Shown one piece after another: positions 1 through 10,769 of a stretch of DNA of 64,000 nt. Under the pieces are notes generated by a model, which worked only from the letters and a program-made list of their open reading frames with translations, did no database searches and had not been told where the DNA came from. The DNA is taken from the NCBI GenBank assembly GCA_944472155.2, contig OX235271.1, positions 44,008,633 to 44,072,632 on the forward strand. The letters are read 5' to 3'. The stretch is from Trichobilharzia szidati (lineage: Eukaryota; Platyhelminthes; Trematoda; Strigeidida; Schistosomatidae). Position numbers and translations under genes: made by a program. How positions within the stretch are numbered: the stretch's first letter is position 1; the number at the start of each line of letters is the position of its first letter.

Positions 1-215
1 CTATCCAGTGTCAGAGAGATTAGCTCACACTTATCCACAATATGATTATCGTTAGTCCAAAGTCAGTCAGCTGATGCTTTCTCAGCTATCTATTCAATGG
101 TCTTTACCGCTACACGAATATTCCAGTGAAAACTTTCATTCCAAACTAAGAAGTATAGTTTTCAAAGAGACAGAAAATTAATTCACTAAGCACTTTAGTA
201 TCCTTTTTGATGTGG

Positions 216-1275
216 TTGTGTTCTCTAAGCTGGATAGTTAATTTGCGAAGCTTTCATTGCCCTACTAGGCGACGTCTTCAGCGCATACTTCAATTTGAAG
301 TGAGCTTTCAGATTTCTCCACGAGTTTATTAATCATCTCTCCTGGCGACCTTGGACGTGATTGGTTGTTTTTGTGTGTTTTCACACCTTCTAGGTTATTT
401 GTATTGTAATTCATTATTTCTTTGACTTAAACTTTGACCCTTCGTGTGTGAGGTTTCTTTCTTATCGGTTGATAAATTTTGTCTATCTCGATGTGTCTAT
501 TGATTGATGATTCACTGGAATGCCAAGCCCCTAAAAATTCTCTAGCATTCTTGTTGTTTCCTCTGTCTAATATTTGAACGTTGTCCCAGTCGAATTGATG
601 TCCGTGGTTGTCTGTATGTAGTGATGTGAGGGAGTGGATATCATGTCTTTTGACAGCTAGCTTATGTTAGTGGATACGAAGACGAAGGGGACGTCCACTT
701 TGGCCAATGTAGTGTTTTTCGCAGTTGATACAATCTATTTTGTAGATGATGTTGGCTTTGTCTTCCTTCGCTGTTGAGTCTTTTGGTTGACATAGAACTG
801 AATGAAGTGACTTTGTTGGTTTGTGTACGACGTCAATTCCTAAAGGTTTGAAGAGTCTTGTAGTGATTTCTGAGATGTCGTTTATATGTGGTAAGGCGAT
901 TTTCTTTGTGCTTTCCTTGGGGGCTTTTGGTTTGATAGGTTGGCTTGGGGGTATATGTCTTTTGATGAAATTCCGTGGATATTCATTCTTTTGGAAGACG
1001 TCCATGAGATATTTTTCTTCAATTTTCCTTAAGGTGGAAGTACTGCAGTGAGTCCTGGCTCTCTTGAATAGTGTTTGTATGCAATTCCTCTCGTGTGCTA
1101 TTGGATTGTTGCTGTTGTAATTCAGGATTTGGTCTGTGTGAGTTGATTTTCCATAGATTTGAGTTCCTAAATCCCCTATGGTTGTTCGCTTGACTAAGTA
1201 TCCGCTTGGTGACAGTAGTCCCAGTCGTAGTAGTAGTAGCAGTTTGTAGATGTACGAATTCATTAAGTGTTTTCG
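216..1275 (-). mobile_element. Penelope-like element fragment (type 1) with GIY-YIG endonuclease remnant
   Basis: An open frame of 198 codons at 667-1263 ends with a GIY-YIG-type start: YKI at about residues 174-176, a Cys pair, and YIGQ at about 185-188 followed by GRPLRLRIH. That is the layout of the endonuclease at the C-terminus of Penelope-like elements, after the reverse transcriptase. A TAA codon interrupts the frame just after this; downstream the same frame resumes (HDIHSLTSLHTDN, later SSINRHIEIDKIYQ) to about 424. The 3' tail reaches about 216, where the sequence matches the other type 1 tails in the window. The reverse-transcriptase part is lost beyond 1275, so this is a 5'-truncated, inactive copy. 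Confidence 0.8.
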
Positions 1276-1980
1276 CTTGAATTTATATTTAATTTAAATG
1301 TCACTGCCTCTGCAAATTAACAAAAAACATGTTCCTACGTATTTCACCACCTAATAGAATCCATAAATTTTTTTAAACGTATGATGTAGAGCTGTCGTGA
1401 TGACAGAAATCATTGATTAACGACCGAAAAGCAATAAAAATAATCATTCGCTTACTTACAAATAATACAACATTAATACTCATCATTCAGATCGATATTC
1501 CCTGATGTGAATTTTTGTGTTTAAATGACAACATTGAGTGGTTTTGGTTTTTACTGGCAGGGAATGGATTGACGCAGAATCACTGATCTTATGCATGATA
1601 CATACTGTCTGTGGGTATGATGTGCCAAATCAATTAATTTTCGCATACCATTCTCCTACATCAGGTAACACACATTTTCCAGTGATAATTTTATCTATTT
1701 ATCTATCTTATTCAGTTGTATACAAAACCCTGGAAAGAATGAATACCGCTACTAGTGCAGAGAGATCCAGAGTGTTCGGTTAAAATGAAAATTAGCTGTC
1801 CTCAGCAGAAGTCAGCTAAAAAAATAATTAGAAAATCCTCTCAAGATAGACTAAGCCATAAACAGATAACAGTTGGAGGACCTCTGAACATCAGGGAGTA
1901 GTGAACAGTTGTTTTTCTCCCAGTCTATGACTCTTCAGCAATGCACACCTATGGTCCAAGGACTAGGGTGTTGTTGAACT
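1276..1980. other. Intergenic or intronic sequence, no supported gene
   Basis: AT-rich sequence between a Penelope fragment and a non-LTR tail. A plus-strand open stretch at 1538-1783 was examined and not accepted. I see no splice-bounded exon continuing the minus-strand gene. Confidence 0.4.
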
Positions 1981-1984
1981 GACT

Positions 1985-2440
1985 GACTTAGTTTATACAG
2001 AACTTTGCGCAGAAGTGCAACACTTCAAGTGGCTACACTCCATATAGTACAAAAAGGCAGACAAAAAAGAGATTCGAAAGGGTAGAAACGTGGAAAAACA
2101 TGACGGTTAGTGGATATGTAAGAAAAGAGTGAATGCATCTGCGCCACTGACAACGATTTTGAGGCATATCGCAAATTCCATCCAACTATTAATTCTTAGC
2201 ATCCTGAGAACTCCAACGAGGCAGCATACACCTCCCTACGTGGCTTGCTCAAATCAACAGCTAAAGATTTCATAAACTGATGCCAGGTTTCAGTTCGACC
2301 GTCTCTAACTCTTCTCCAACCTAATCTCCCATGTCGGCTAAAACTGCCACCAATAATAAAAGCGATGACTTGGGATGTGCAACACTTGCCCTAGCCATTT
2401 CATCAATCGTAACACCCGTACAACAGATCAACCCTGATCA
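1985..2440 (-). mobile_element. Degenerate non-LTR retrotransposon tail (family N)
   Basis: It resembles, piece by piece, the tails at 10100-10765, 31200-31830 and 47950-48400. Shared parts include an end reading on the plus strand as acagaactttgcgc, a central block around gtgaatgcatctgcgcc, and a downstream block aactcttctccaacct. In the 10-kb copy the same region encodes a recognisable retroelement C-terminus. This copy is broken in every frame. Confidence 0.6.
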
Positions 2441-2532
2441 ACACTAGAAAAGTATCCCATTAACGAAAAATACACAAGAAACTATTTTGTTTTACAGGAA
2501 AAGAGGAAATTTTCAATTTATTTGCAACCTAC

Positions 2533-2817
2533 AATCAAATGAATGAGAAATACGAATTGCTTCTCTGATTCAGATGAATTGCAAACCAATTTATCAATCT
2601 TCAGCTTATTATGCCAACGATCATTGAAACTTTTACTGCCTGGAATATCAAATTCATTGGGATATTGTGCTGCCGGCATATTGCTGGATGTTTGTGTAGA
2701 CGAATCATTTGTTAGCATAGTGCATAGACATTTCAGAAAACCATTTCGTAAATACTTAATGCATTCATTATAAATATCCATCCATAGTTTATCCAATTGT
2801 GAATCAGTTGCCAGTAT
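2533..2817 (-). CDS. Internal or terminal exon 10 of the large minus-strand gene (95 codons)
   Basis: The acceptor on the right is strong (CTTTTTGCTTGTAG). Entry is phase 0, opening ILATDSQLDKLWMDIYNECI. Further on are NEFDIPGSKSFNDRW and EKQFVFLIHLI. The left end is ambiguous: a weak donor GTAGGT at 2531-2532 would end the exon in phase 0. Alternatively the frame continues four codons to a TAA at 2518-2520 that overlaps an AATAAA hexamer, so this could be the last exon with an immediate polyadenylation signal. I list the donor version. Left of it lie only repeats and sequence without clear coding signal. Confidence 0.7.
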
Positions 2818-3172
2818 CTACAAGCAAAAAGAAAAATTTCAAATAACTGATTAGTGAAAAAAAAGAGAGAAGAATTCCTTTCGATAGCACTCACTTCTTC
2901 AGGTTCTACATGATAACTACATAATAGATAAAGAACAATCACTATTGACAACACTGTTTTTCGATTTTTCAAATAACATCGAACCATTGACAGAAAAATT
3001 AAAAGAGTGATGTGTGAATAGATTCGCAATGGATTACTGTTCAAAAAAACATGAGTGCACGTGATACTATGCACAGATGTGGCGGTAAATCGAACCCCGG
3101 ATGTTAAAAGTAAGGGATCATGAGTAACAATAAATGTATAAATTATTTTGGTTGGTAGTGAATAGCAGCGGA

Positions 3173-3221
3173 ATCCAGGATGCCCATTTCGTCCTATTTG
3201 GGACTGACTGCTCAGCTGAAT
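3173..3221 (-). ncRNA. Degenerate hammerhead-like ribozyme in a family D repeat
   Basis: On the minus strand: arm ATTCAG, a CTGA core start followed by an extra GCAGTCA, helix II GTCC/GGAC around CAAATA, then GAAA, ATC and the closing arm CTGGAT. Helix I pairs with one G-T wobble. The extra bases inside the core should disrupt activity. It matches the general layout of the Smα hammerhead of schistosomes. Confidence 0.6.
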
Positions 3222-3340
3222 GTGCCTGCATTCCCAGATGGGTAATAGTGTTTCCATTTAGACTCGCTTTGTTGCTTGAAAGGATGGCTGTAGGGTCCTG
3301 GACTAAGTGGGGGCACTGTCACAGCTTGGGAATGCATGTA

Positions 3341-3386
3341 CACCCAAATGACGAGTCCTAAATGGGACGGAGTGCACATCATGGAT
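3341..3386 (+). ncRNA. Degenerate hammerhead-like ribozyme in a family D repeat
   Basis: The core reads ATGACGA, so the expected C at core position 3 is A. Helix II is GTCC...GGAC, but GAAA has become GGAG. The closing arm is ATGGAT. It should be inactive. It is recognisable only by comparison with the other family D copies. Confidence 0.5.
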
Positions 3387-3425
3387 TTCACTGCTAGTCA
3401 CAACCACCAACTGAAGTAAGACGGC

Positions 3426-4518
3426 ACTAATCCTCAAATATCGTCGAGGCGTCCGTATCATGTCAAAAGAAACTGATTGTTCCGGTCCAACGTTGTTAAT
3501 CAATGGGAAATGCAAATTAACCTTAAATTACATAAGCTTCTGAATACTACTCACATCTAGTTTTCAAATAGTCTGAAAATTACACATTGAAATTTATGTT
3601 ACTTATTAGTAGTATCGCGGAAATTCGAGTTTTTATTATCAACTTGTTTTTCTTTACAGATATATAATTCAAGACTTTGTTCGGATGTTACAAAGTAAGT
3701 TATTATACCTTGCCTAGGAGATAATATCGATCACTCAAAATAGGAACAGAAGATTCATCGGAAGTGGTGCTTAGAATAACAAAGAATTTTTCGCAGAGTA
3801 ACCTAAAGAAAAAGAATGCCGGAATAATTAAATCCGCCGTTGTAGACAATCACAAACATGTCTTTAAATTATACTACTTGGCGTAGCTTAGCGCAACCAC
3901 AAGTTGGAGGCTGCATGGGAAAAAAGTTGATTGAAAAGTGATTGTTTAAGGTGGTTTTAACGATATCTACAGACAGGATATGTATCCCTATTAAAGAAAT
4001 GAAACTGAGTACAAATTCATTCTCAGCAAGTTACAACCCTCTCTCAACCCATCTCTCTTTGAATGCTAACATTGAAAATCTCACACGATCTGTCATTTGC
4101 GCATTGATTAAATCACCTGAAGGATTTCTCTTCAAAAGAGCGCGAAAATATTGAACATTAAATGAACGAAATAATTATTGTACACACTTCATACGATACG
4201 TCTGCCAAGTATCTATCTCACGAGAATTAACACTGTACGTGTAGTTCTAGGTTCCGTGCAAAGCATAATCAGAATTTCAGAAGTTAACAACAATTTCAGT
4301 GCACAGATGTGCCATAATTCACTGATCGTTTATTAACATCCTGATTGCGTAACTCATAGTCTTATAAATATGATGATGGTATATACTAGTAATAAGAGTT
4401 AGCCAGCAGTATCTTAGAACAGCTGTATGAATCGCACCTATTAACGATCTCAGACGAAATTTTCGCTTGTAATTAAATATTGATTGACAACAGAATGTTC
4501 AAAAATATTGTTCAGAAT
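3426..4518. other. Intron sequence with no supported feature
   Basis: AT-rich, with short open frames on both strands that lack splice context or family signature. Nothing recognisable. Confidence 0.4.
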
Positions 4519-4690
4519 ATTACCGACGCACTGCTTTACCTCGTTAAGCCAGTAATATAATCGGTAAAAAGGGAAGGTTGGCCATGAGGCGGACAACCCC
4601 ATCCCGTAAAAATAAATATCATTGCTACGGGAACTTGAAGTCACTAGTTTGAAGTTTTATGTTCCACTGGGAATGTAAAGGAATAACAAA
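4519..4690 (+). mobile_element. tRNA-related SINE family A, 3' part
   Basis: It matches the body and tail seen in the full copies: tttacctcg, aagccagtaat, gggaaggttgg, ccatcccgtaaaaataaa, and the tail gttccactgggaatgtaaaggaat. The tRNA-like head is missing. Family A shows no hammerhead fold. Confidence 0.8.
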
Positions 4691-4984
4691 AAGAAACACT
4701 TAATGTTACATCTTTACCTACAAAATTGATTATCATTCCCACTAGATAAACTAATATAAAAAATGATATACTCCAGGGCTCATTATTCCCAACCTTCTCC
4801 TTTTATCAAATAATTGAGTTAGATCTTTTAGAAAGATAGTTATTTCCAACTGATGAGTCAGGTGTGATGAGGGGTGAAACGTGAATCCATGACTCCAACA
4901 TTAACACCTACCGCGACATAAATGACATTAAATCATGAAAGTAATTCGTAATAATATCAAACATAACCTAAAGATATTTAACTG

Positions 4985-5165
4985 ATGGATGGTGACTACC
5001 AGTGGAATCTAGGACAATGCGTATTTCGACCCATTTGGGACTCGTCATCTGGAGGTGCCTGCATTCCTCAGTGAGTGATGATGTTCTCACCGAAGCTCGA
5101 GCCCAGTGCCCATGGTTTCAAACCCCAAAGCGTTATCCACTAGACCACTTGGGCCACGAGAGCCA
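4985..5165 (-). mobile_element. Smα-like SINE (family D) with tRNA-like head
   Basis: Read on the minus strand, the head at about 5105-5165 has a tRNA-like A box (TGGTCTAGTGGATAACGC) and a B-box-like GGTTTGAAACC. The body carries the hammerhead-like block. This is the tRNA-plus-hammerhead layout described for schistosome Smα repeats. Confidence 0.75.
5007..5054 (-). ncRNA. Hammerhead-like ribozyme, C3-to-A core (family D)
   Basis: Minus strand: arm CTCCAG, core ATGACGA, GTCC/GGTC-type helix II around CAAAT, GAAA, a short helix III, then a closing arm CTAGAT. The core C3 is A, so cleavage is not expected, although helix I and the GAAA are kept. Confidence 0.6.
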
Positions 5166-5203
5166 CCTCTTGTGCAATGGGTCATATTAATTATTCAATT
5201 GAA

Positions 5204-5384
5204 TTTTAGATTTTCCCGTCGATGGATTGGACCGAAGTGCTCGGTCTCAGGTTGACATGTCGGCTTCTTGTGCCGATGCTTCGACGATGTCTGGGCATGC
5301 TAGTCACTATCCACCAGTTAAATTCTAACATGTCAACCTGAGACCGAGTACTTCGATCCAATCAATCGACGGGAAAATCTAAAA
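5204..5384. repeat. 57-bp inverted repeat with 67-bp loop
   Basis: The left arm 5204-5260 and the right arm 5328-5384 are reverse complements with three mismatches (for example the arm end GGTTGACATGT pairs with ACATGTCAACC). The arm sequence resembles the tail of family D repeats (compare gtccaatcgatcaacggg at about 15039). It is probably an inverted pair of family D tails. Confidence 0.9.
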
Positions 5385-5459
5385 TAACCTAAAGATAATT
5401 CAGTTCTAACTGTATGAAATATTAAAATCAATAAACAATCAATGGGAATATGATTTCAA

Positions 5460-6185
5460 AAAATATGTATATATATGTGGGTATTAATCGACTTATCAAT
5501 TATTATTTCTACAAAAACATATGATTTATTGCTTACTTAAATTAATGAGTAATTCAGGTAAGTGAAGTGTGTATGTATGTGGGTGTGTGTGTGTGTTATA
5601 GATCAATAAGAGATTTCCGATTTTAATAATAATAATAAGCGTAGACAATAAATAAATTCAATGAACACAGACTATTAAAATTGTGGGGTAATTATAATGC
5701 CAATTTAACTATTCACGTTCACATTACTACTATCACAGTTATTTAATGCAAAAGACATGAAGCTGGTTAAGAAATGTGAGTGCCATTATTAAAATTAAAA
5801 AATTGTGTAAACATCATAGTATAAATGAAATAATTAATCATGGTTGTAGTACATTACTAAACATATATAGAGTCTAGGAAATTTCGTTTTCAAAAATCAA
5901 TAATTTAGCTTTTGTTTTATTGCTATTATCATTACTCTTATAAGTAATAGTAATGAATTTTTGTGAAATTTCTGATGAAATTAGATTTTCATGAATAATC
6001 ATAGCGCCCCCACTCCATCGAGATATTAATGAAAACAAAACATACAGTTCAACAAAGAGGCTGTTTTCGGTGGATTTATTTTCACCTTCTGCTGTACAAT
6101 CGCATTTATGTACAAAAGTGATGGAATTGTCATAAACATAATTGTGAATATTAGTCAATGAATAAGAGGAGTTATTTATTATTAT
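5460..6185. other. AT-rich intron sequence with simple repeats
   Basis: Contains short TA and GT runs at about 5465-5600 and an AAT run. There are no splice-bounded coding blocks. A minus-strand open stretch at 5874-6158 lacks coding character. Confidence 0.4.
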
Positions 6186-6189
6186 TATT

Positions 6190-6415
6190 ACTTTATTCTT
6201 TTACGTTCCGAGTGGGACATAGGGCTGCAAGCTAGAGCTTTGAAGTTTCGGTGGCACGGGTCCTATTCTTACGAGGCTGAATTGTTGGCTACACACCCTT
6301 ATTAACGGCCTTACTACTGGCTTAGAGAGGTTTAAGAGTACGTCATCCGGAGGTCAAACCCCGGACCACGTGAGTGGATGGTAGGCGTTCTGCCACCGAA
6401 CCACCAAGGCAAAAG
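6190..6415 (-). mobile_element. tRNA-related SINE family A, near full length, diverged
   Basis: It begins with the tail (ttacgttccgagtgggacat on the plus strand) and ends with the tRNA-like head, whose B box on the minus strand reads GGGGTTTGACCTCC and whose A box is mutated. The body contains the family block ctactggcttagagaggt. Diverged from the better copies. Confidence 0.75.
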
Positions 6416-6659
6416 AGGAGTTGAATAAGTGTATTAGAGTTGCGTAATAAAATGAATAATTTAATGAATGAGGTGTAATCAGGATGCACATAGAAACCAA
6501 GGGAAATATGGAGTTATTTAAGAGTTCTAAAGAGATATAAGAGTTAAAAGGGGTTAGGAAAACAAACAAACAAAAATCAAGTCAACGGAAATTAACAGAG
6601 TTGTTACCGAGATGGCTAGAGCCTCAGCAAAGCAAAGGAGATGAAAGCATATTGCCTTC

Positions 6660-7285
6660 GGTGGGTTGTTCTTCACTTTGTAGATCACTTTGAAGGAGAC
6701 GTTTGTTTAGATGGAATGTGGTTAGCGTTGACAAGATGCTCGATTATCGCACCCTTTATAGAGCCACTACTGACTTTCTGCAACTATGCAAGATAGTGTT
6801 CTTGAATCCTTTTACACAGGTTCCGCGTTGGACGACCAATACACCTGGCTCCGCAAGAACAGGTGAACTGATATGTGTACATAGAAGTGGTCATATGTGA
6901 AATCTTGTCCTTAAGGCTACTGTAGACCAATGGACGACTAGAGAACATTACTCTTGGCGTTGCTGAGAAGAATGTTATTCTCAAAGATGCTGCAAGTTCA
7001 GTCTTCCTTGAAATCCATGTGTCCATGTAAAGTTTCTGTTTTGAGACAACTGATATTGCGTCGTCTCTGAACTTTTGGTTTGAGACTGCAGTTAATGAAT
7101 ACAGGTGTGTACCCAATTTGCATGAAGATTTCTTTCAGAAGTTTCAGTTCTGTTTCTGGGGTGTCAGGATTATAGATGCATTGGATCCGAGTGGTAAGGG
7201 ATTTAATTAAATTTTGTTTTCATACAACAGGCACCCAACTGTAGAAACTTTTTAGTTGGTCGTTCCAAGTAGTTTTCATAAGGAG
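6660..7285 (-). mobile_element. Penelope-like element fragment (type 2), frameshifted
   Basis: The minus-strand frames together read as the end of a Penelope reverse transcriptase (IQCIYNPDTPETELKLLKE, IGYTPVFINC) followed by a GIY-YIG-type motif (YQFTCSCGARCIGRPTRNL, about 6795-6850). Two or more frame changes and stops separate the pieces, so the copy is dead. It differs from the type 1 element at 216-1275. A related endonuclease fragment is at 41258-41647. Confidence 0.7.
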
Positions 7286-7419
7286 TCACCTTAAAATTCC
7301 GTTGGGTCTTCATATTAGTCCCACATGTATGGTATTCCAAGAGTACGAGAAGAAACATCTCTGTGATTCTTGTCGTTGTAGACTTATATATATGAACGAA
7401 GTATTCCCATACTTCGATT

Positions 7420-7695
7420 GGACACTAGTAACTAGTGTGATATGTCTAGTCCTTTCTTTGGTGCAGACTGAATTCTATCAGTCAGGTTTACAATGTGGCC
7501 ACCATTCTAGGTAGCTCGCCATCACGGTGCTAATTTATTTGATGATATTAGATGGTTGGAGGCAATTGGCAGGAAGCCTTGGACGTAGGTTTCGTGCTAG
7601 TCGCCACTCACCTGTCAGCAGGGCGTATCTGCAACCTTGAAGAACTCATATCCCTACTGAGATTCGAACCCGCATTACCCAGAGCTGCAGTCACA
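7420..7695 (-). mobile_element. tRNA-derived SINE family C with hammerhead-like fold
   Basis: It shares with 50185-50820 and 62185-62545 the blocks gatggttggaggcaat, aggaagccttggac and gagattcgaacccgc, the B box of a tRNA-like head on the minus strand. The left edge (ctagtaactagtg, ctgaattctatcag) matches the outer arm of those copies. Confidence 0.8.
7576..7624 (-). ncRNA. Hammerhead-like ribozyme with interrupted core (family C)
   Basis: Minus strand: arm GCCCTG, CTGA, an extra CAGG, then TGA, a GTGGC...GCAC helix, GAAA, CCTACGTC, and closing arm CAAGGC. The four extra bases split the CTGATGA core. See the intact copy at 50603-50647. Confidence 0.65.
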
Positions 7696-7839
7696 GTCAT
7701 AAGAAAAAGACGTGAACAGAGAAGAAAATTTTCTTTTCGACGATTCATTTTCATAAGTTGTAAAATCGCAATTATATTGTACCGTACCTCTGCATTCAAA
7801 AGCGCTACATATATTCACTTGCCCTACCGCGGCCAACCA

Positions 7840-8465
7840 AAGAAGCAACCTCCTTTACCTACCCACCTGGAAAGTACCGCTTCAACTACAGGCGGAACTG
7901 ATGAGGATATCAAAACGAGGATCGGGAAAGCAAGGTAAGCTATCACTACTCTCAAGTTTTTGTGGAGGTCAGCACCACTCAGCATGAAAAATAAGATCCG
8001 GATTTTCTACTCCAATGTGAATTCAGTGCTACTTACTATACGGATCAGAGACTTGGCGCCGCGTCACGAAGGGGATTTCAAATAAACTACAGACATCCAT
8101 CAGCATCTGTTTTCGCTCAATACTCAAGATCAGATGGTCAGAGAAGATAAGCAATAGGGAATGATCTCTGGGAGCGAACCAACCCAGCAGGAACCGATTG
8201 TGCAACAAATATGGAGGAAGAAATGGAGGTGGATTGGATGGCCATACTCTGAGAAAATAAATCATCAAGTGAAATCACACGATAGACTATCGCTCGGGTG
8301 GAACCCGAACGGGAAGCGGCGAGTTGGTCGTCAGTGCGAGGGTGACGTGGAGGAGGTGATGTGAAGAGATGAAAGCATGTGGTGGAGAACCGAACACAAT
8401 GGAGACGTGCGACTGAAGCCCTAAGTACCTCTAGGAACAAAAGGAAACAATAATAATATAACAAT
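7840..8465 (+). mobile_element. RTE-clade non-LTR retrotransposon, 3' end
   Basis: Frames on the plus strand give fragments of the RTE C-terminus (EPIVQQIWRKKWRWIGWPYS, a KRRVGRQCEGD-type block) and the sequence ends in an AAT-rich tail. It parallels the copy on the minus strand at 18545-19710. 5'-truncated and frameshifted. Confidence 0.75.
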
Positions 8466-8479
8466 ACCGTAGCCAGAGT

Positions 8480-9189
8480 AACGTTCTTACCGTAACTTAG
8501 CTTCTTTTTTATTATGTGAGTTAACTGTTATTATTGTTACTATTATTATTGTAGTTATCTTATTATCATTATTATTCCCATCACCACTCTATTGGTGTTT
8601 GTTAATAACATTGCTTTTTCATACAGATTTTAAATAAAAACACTTTATCGTCTTTCCGCTAGTTCCTGTCCATTCTACACGAACTTATTGATTAGTCACT
8701 ATCTCACACTTATTACGTCATGCCAAGCTTCTAGCTTGAAGCCCTATGTTCCACTGGGAACGTGAAGGAATAAAAAAATCACGATTGTACAGCCTATGAA
8801 AATGAATCGTCGAAAAGAGAGTGAGAGAGAGAGATCAACAGTCACATCAATAAGGCAAACATTAACTAAAAATACATAAAAACGCGGGGTGAGTAGGAAT
8901 AATGATTCCGGAATTTCTATAAGTATAAAATCCAATAGTAATGGAATCATAATGAGCAGCCGTAAAGGTTACTGGCCTATGAACTCTCAGAGAATTACAA
9001 TGAAATTTGCTGGATTTCATGAGACCTATAAGTACTTCCATCTTTATTATCCATAATATTGCATCTCATCAAGTTAGTAGGACACATGCGCAACTCATAA
9101 ACATCTAGAATCTAGGACCTTCAAGAGAAGATAAACAACATGGTAACACACTGTGTCACCTAAAATTCACTCAATCGATATGCACTCAC
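8480..9189. other. Intron sequence; family A SINE tail at 8725-8775
   Basis: Mostly unique AT-rich sequence. At 8725-8775 is a bare family A tail (cttctagcttgaagcccta, ttccactgggaacgtgaagg). A GA run lies at about 8818-8832. No exon supported. Confidence 0.5.
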
Positions 9190-9786
9190 CTTATGATCAG
9201 GGAATTTAATCTCGAACAAATCGAACAGTATCTGTTCAATCATAACCAAAGTAAGGTGATCGCCATAGAAAAGGCATGATTGAATTTCATGTAGACGATT
9301 ATCAATTAGCTGGTGAAAGAAACTACACTGACAGGCCACTTGTTCCTTTGGCATTCCCGCTTTCACTGTTGACGCTGGTGGAGGGGGTGATGATGTGAAC
9401 TGGCAAATATTACGAATTTCCTCTAAAAATGGATTAGGATAATTGACGTCTAGCAACTCCATTGAATGTTCGAATTTATTATCTTCTCTACCACCAACTC
9501 CTCCAGCTTTTCCGCCGGTAGTATCACCATCCGCCTCTTGTGTAACCCCACCGCCACCACCACCACCACTCACGAGCGAAGACTTATTTTTGATATGATT
9601 CTGATAGAAATTTGATAATTTCATAAATTTATGATTGATCTTCGATGTCAAATTTTGACAGTCCATTTTTAAAGATTTTTCATATTCATTATGTTGACAT
9701 GCAATATTCATTGTTGGATTACTAGAGATTATAATTGGCGTCCAGGAATAGTTCTTTGGATAAGGGAATGGTAATGGCCAAATATA
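9190..9786 (-). CDS. Internal exon 9 of the large minus-strand gene (199 codons, Gly tract)
   Basis: The exon is 597 bp, phase 0 at both ends. The acceptor is TCTATTTTTAG and the donor is consensus GTGAGT. It opens with a Pro/Tyr/Trp-rich segment (YIWPLPFPYPKNYSWTP), followed by a helical stretch (YEKSLKMDCQNLTSKINHKF), a seven-Gly tract inside a Gly/Thr/Glu-rich linker, four consecutive prolines, and a helical C-terminal part (LVMIEQILFDLFEIKFPDHK). The Gly tract is encoded by a CCACC-type run on the plus strand. The linker is probably disordered. Confidence 0.85.
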
Positions 9787-9799
9787 CTAAAAATAGATA

Positions 9800-10095
9800 A
9801 AATATCGATTGAAGAGAAATGCAAACAAAAAACAATATGTTAGAAATCAATGATAATTGTAATTCAGTAAAACAACACACTTATGATACATCACTCTAAC
9901 TCACAAAAACAGAAATAGCAAAACAAAGTGAAGTACTCTGTGATCGATCAATCAGTTCTGATCAGAATTTAGCCAGCAAAACGGAGAGAAAACAATAAAG
10001 ATATCGATTTATGGGATGAATGTTTTTCCATACAAAAATAATACTGTCCAATATCCGTGTGCCTAATATCATCTACTAACATCTCTTGTCTGGTC
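9800..10095. other. Intron sequence, nothing recognised
   Basis: Flanks exon 9 on its upstream side. A short GGTCT-type repeat occurs at 10091-10108 (tctggtctggtctggtctg). Confidence 0.4.
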
Positions 10096-10099
10096 TGGT

Positions 10100-10765
10100 C
10101 TGGTCTGTTTTCGACATAGAACTTTGCACTGATGTGCGGAAGTTCAAGTCGCCACACTCCCTCCTTGTAGCACACAAAGCAAGAGAAGAAAGTAGGAGAA
10201 ATGCATAACATAGACAGTAAACAGAGGTGCTAGACAAAGGAATAGTAATAACGAAGAACAAAACAGTTTAATTGGAAACCATAAGTCACAAGGAGTGGAT
10301 GCATCTGCACCAGCCATTGAGAACGATTTTGAGCCATATCACCAATTGTTTCCAGCCATTGCTGCTTATCGTCCCGAGGACCCCAACCAAGAAGTCTACA
10401 CCTTCCTGTGTGGCCTAGACTAACTGTTGTAGATTTCATTGACTGGTGAAGCCATATTTTCGTTTAACCGCCGCTAGCTCTTTTCCAGCCTGACCCTATA
10501 TCAGCTAACATTGCCAGGCGAGGAAGGCGATGACTAGGCACACGTAACACATGTCCTCACCATCTCAGTCGATGTAATTTCACAGTCTCGTCGACTGATT
10601 TCCCCTCCCACCTACCTAGCACTCGATGTCTAACCTCAATATTTCTCACCCTATCATACCACTTCACACGGGAGATAGAACGCAGACACCTATGATCGAA
10701 GACAGCTAATCTTTTCATGTCTTCTGCTCTCAATGGACAGGTCTCACAGCTGGTCATAAAGGAGG
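10100..10765 (-). mobile_element. Non-LTR retrotransposon C-terminus and 3' end (family N)
   Basis: Two minus-strand open pieces are clearly retroelement: 10557-10757 (CPLRAEDMKRLAVFDHRCLR, then a VRHRVLG block and LHRLRW) and 10230-10439 (GRCRLLGWGPRDDKQQWLET). These are the usual end of a schistosome non-LTR polyprotein after the reverse transcriptase. A frame break separates them. The 3' end is at about 10100, beside the GGTCT run. Confidence 0.75.
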
Positions 10766-10769
10766 ATGG

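Larger units (their letters stand above)
3130..3425. mobile_element. Pair of Smα-like SINE fragments in opposite orientations
   Basis: A minus-strand copy (about 3140-3290) and a plus-strand copy (about 3290-3425) meet head to head. Both carry the hammerhead-like block found in the other family D repeats (4985-5165, 14640-15065, 61340-61500): the ATCCAG or variant arm, a GTCC/GGAC helix and a GGATT-type closing arm. The tRNA-like head is poorly preserved here. Confidence 0.6.

Noticed and set aside
216..320. Possible hammerhead in Penelope type 1 tails (CTGAAGA then GAAA)
   Set aside because: Helix II pairs only with bulges, and no helix I or cleavage site could be identified.
1538..1783. 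Plus-strand frame starting after an acceptor-like TACTGGCAG
   Set aside because: No donor, no family signature, and opposite to the only supported gene.
2733..3257. Minus-strand open frame with a hydrophobic stretch (TVLSIVIVLYLLCSY) and a good donor GTGAGT at about 2889
   Set aside because: No in-phase acceptor links it to exon 9 or 10, it overlaps exon 10 in another frame, and its right half overlaps a family D repeat.
5874..6158. Minus-strand open frame of 94 codons
   Set aside because: Asn/Ile/Lys-rich composition typical of AT-rich non-coding DNA, no splice sites in phase with neighbours.
7552..7938. Plus-strand open frame of 128 codons
   Set aside because: It crosses the border between a family C SINE and other sequence; open by chance within repeats.
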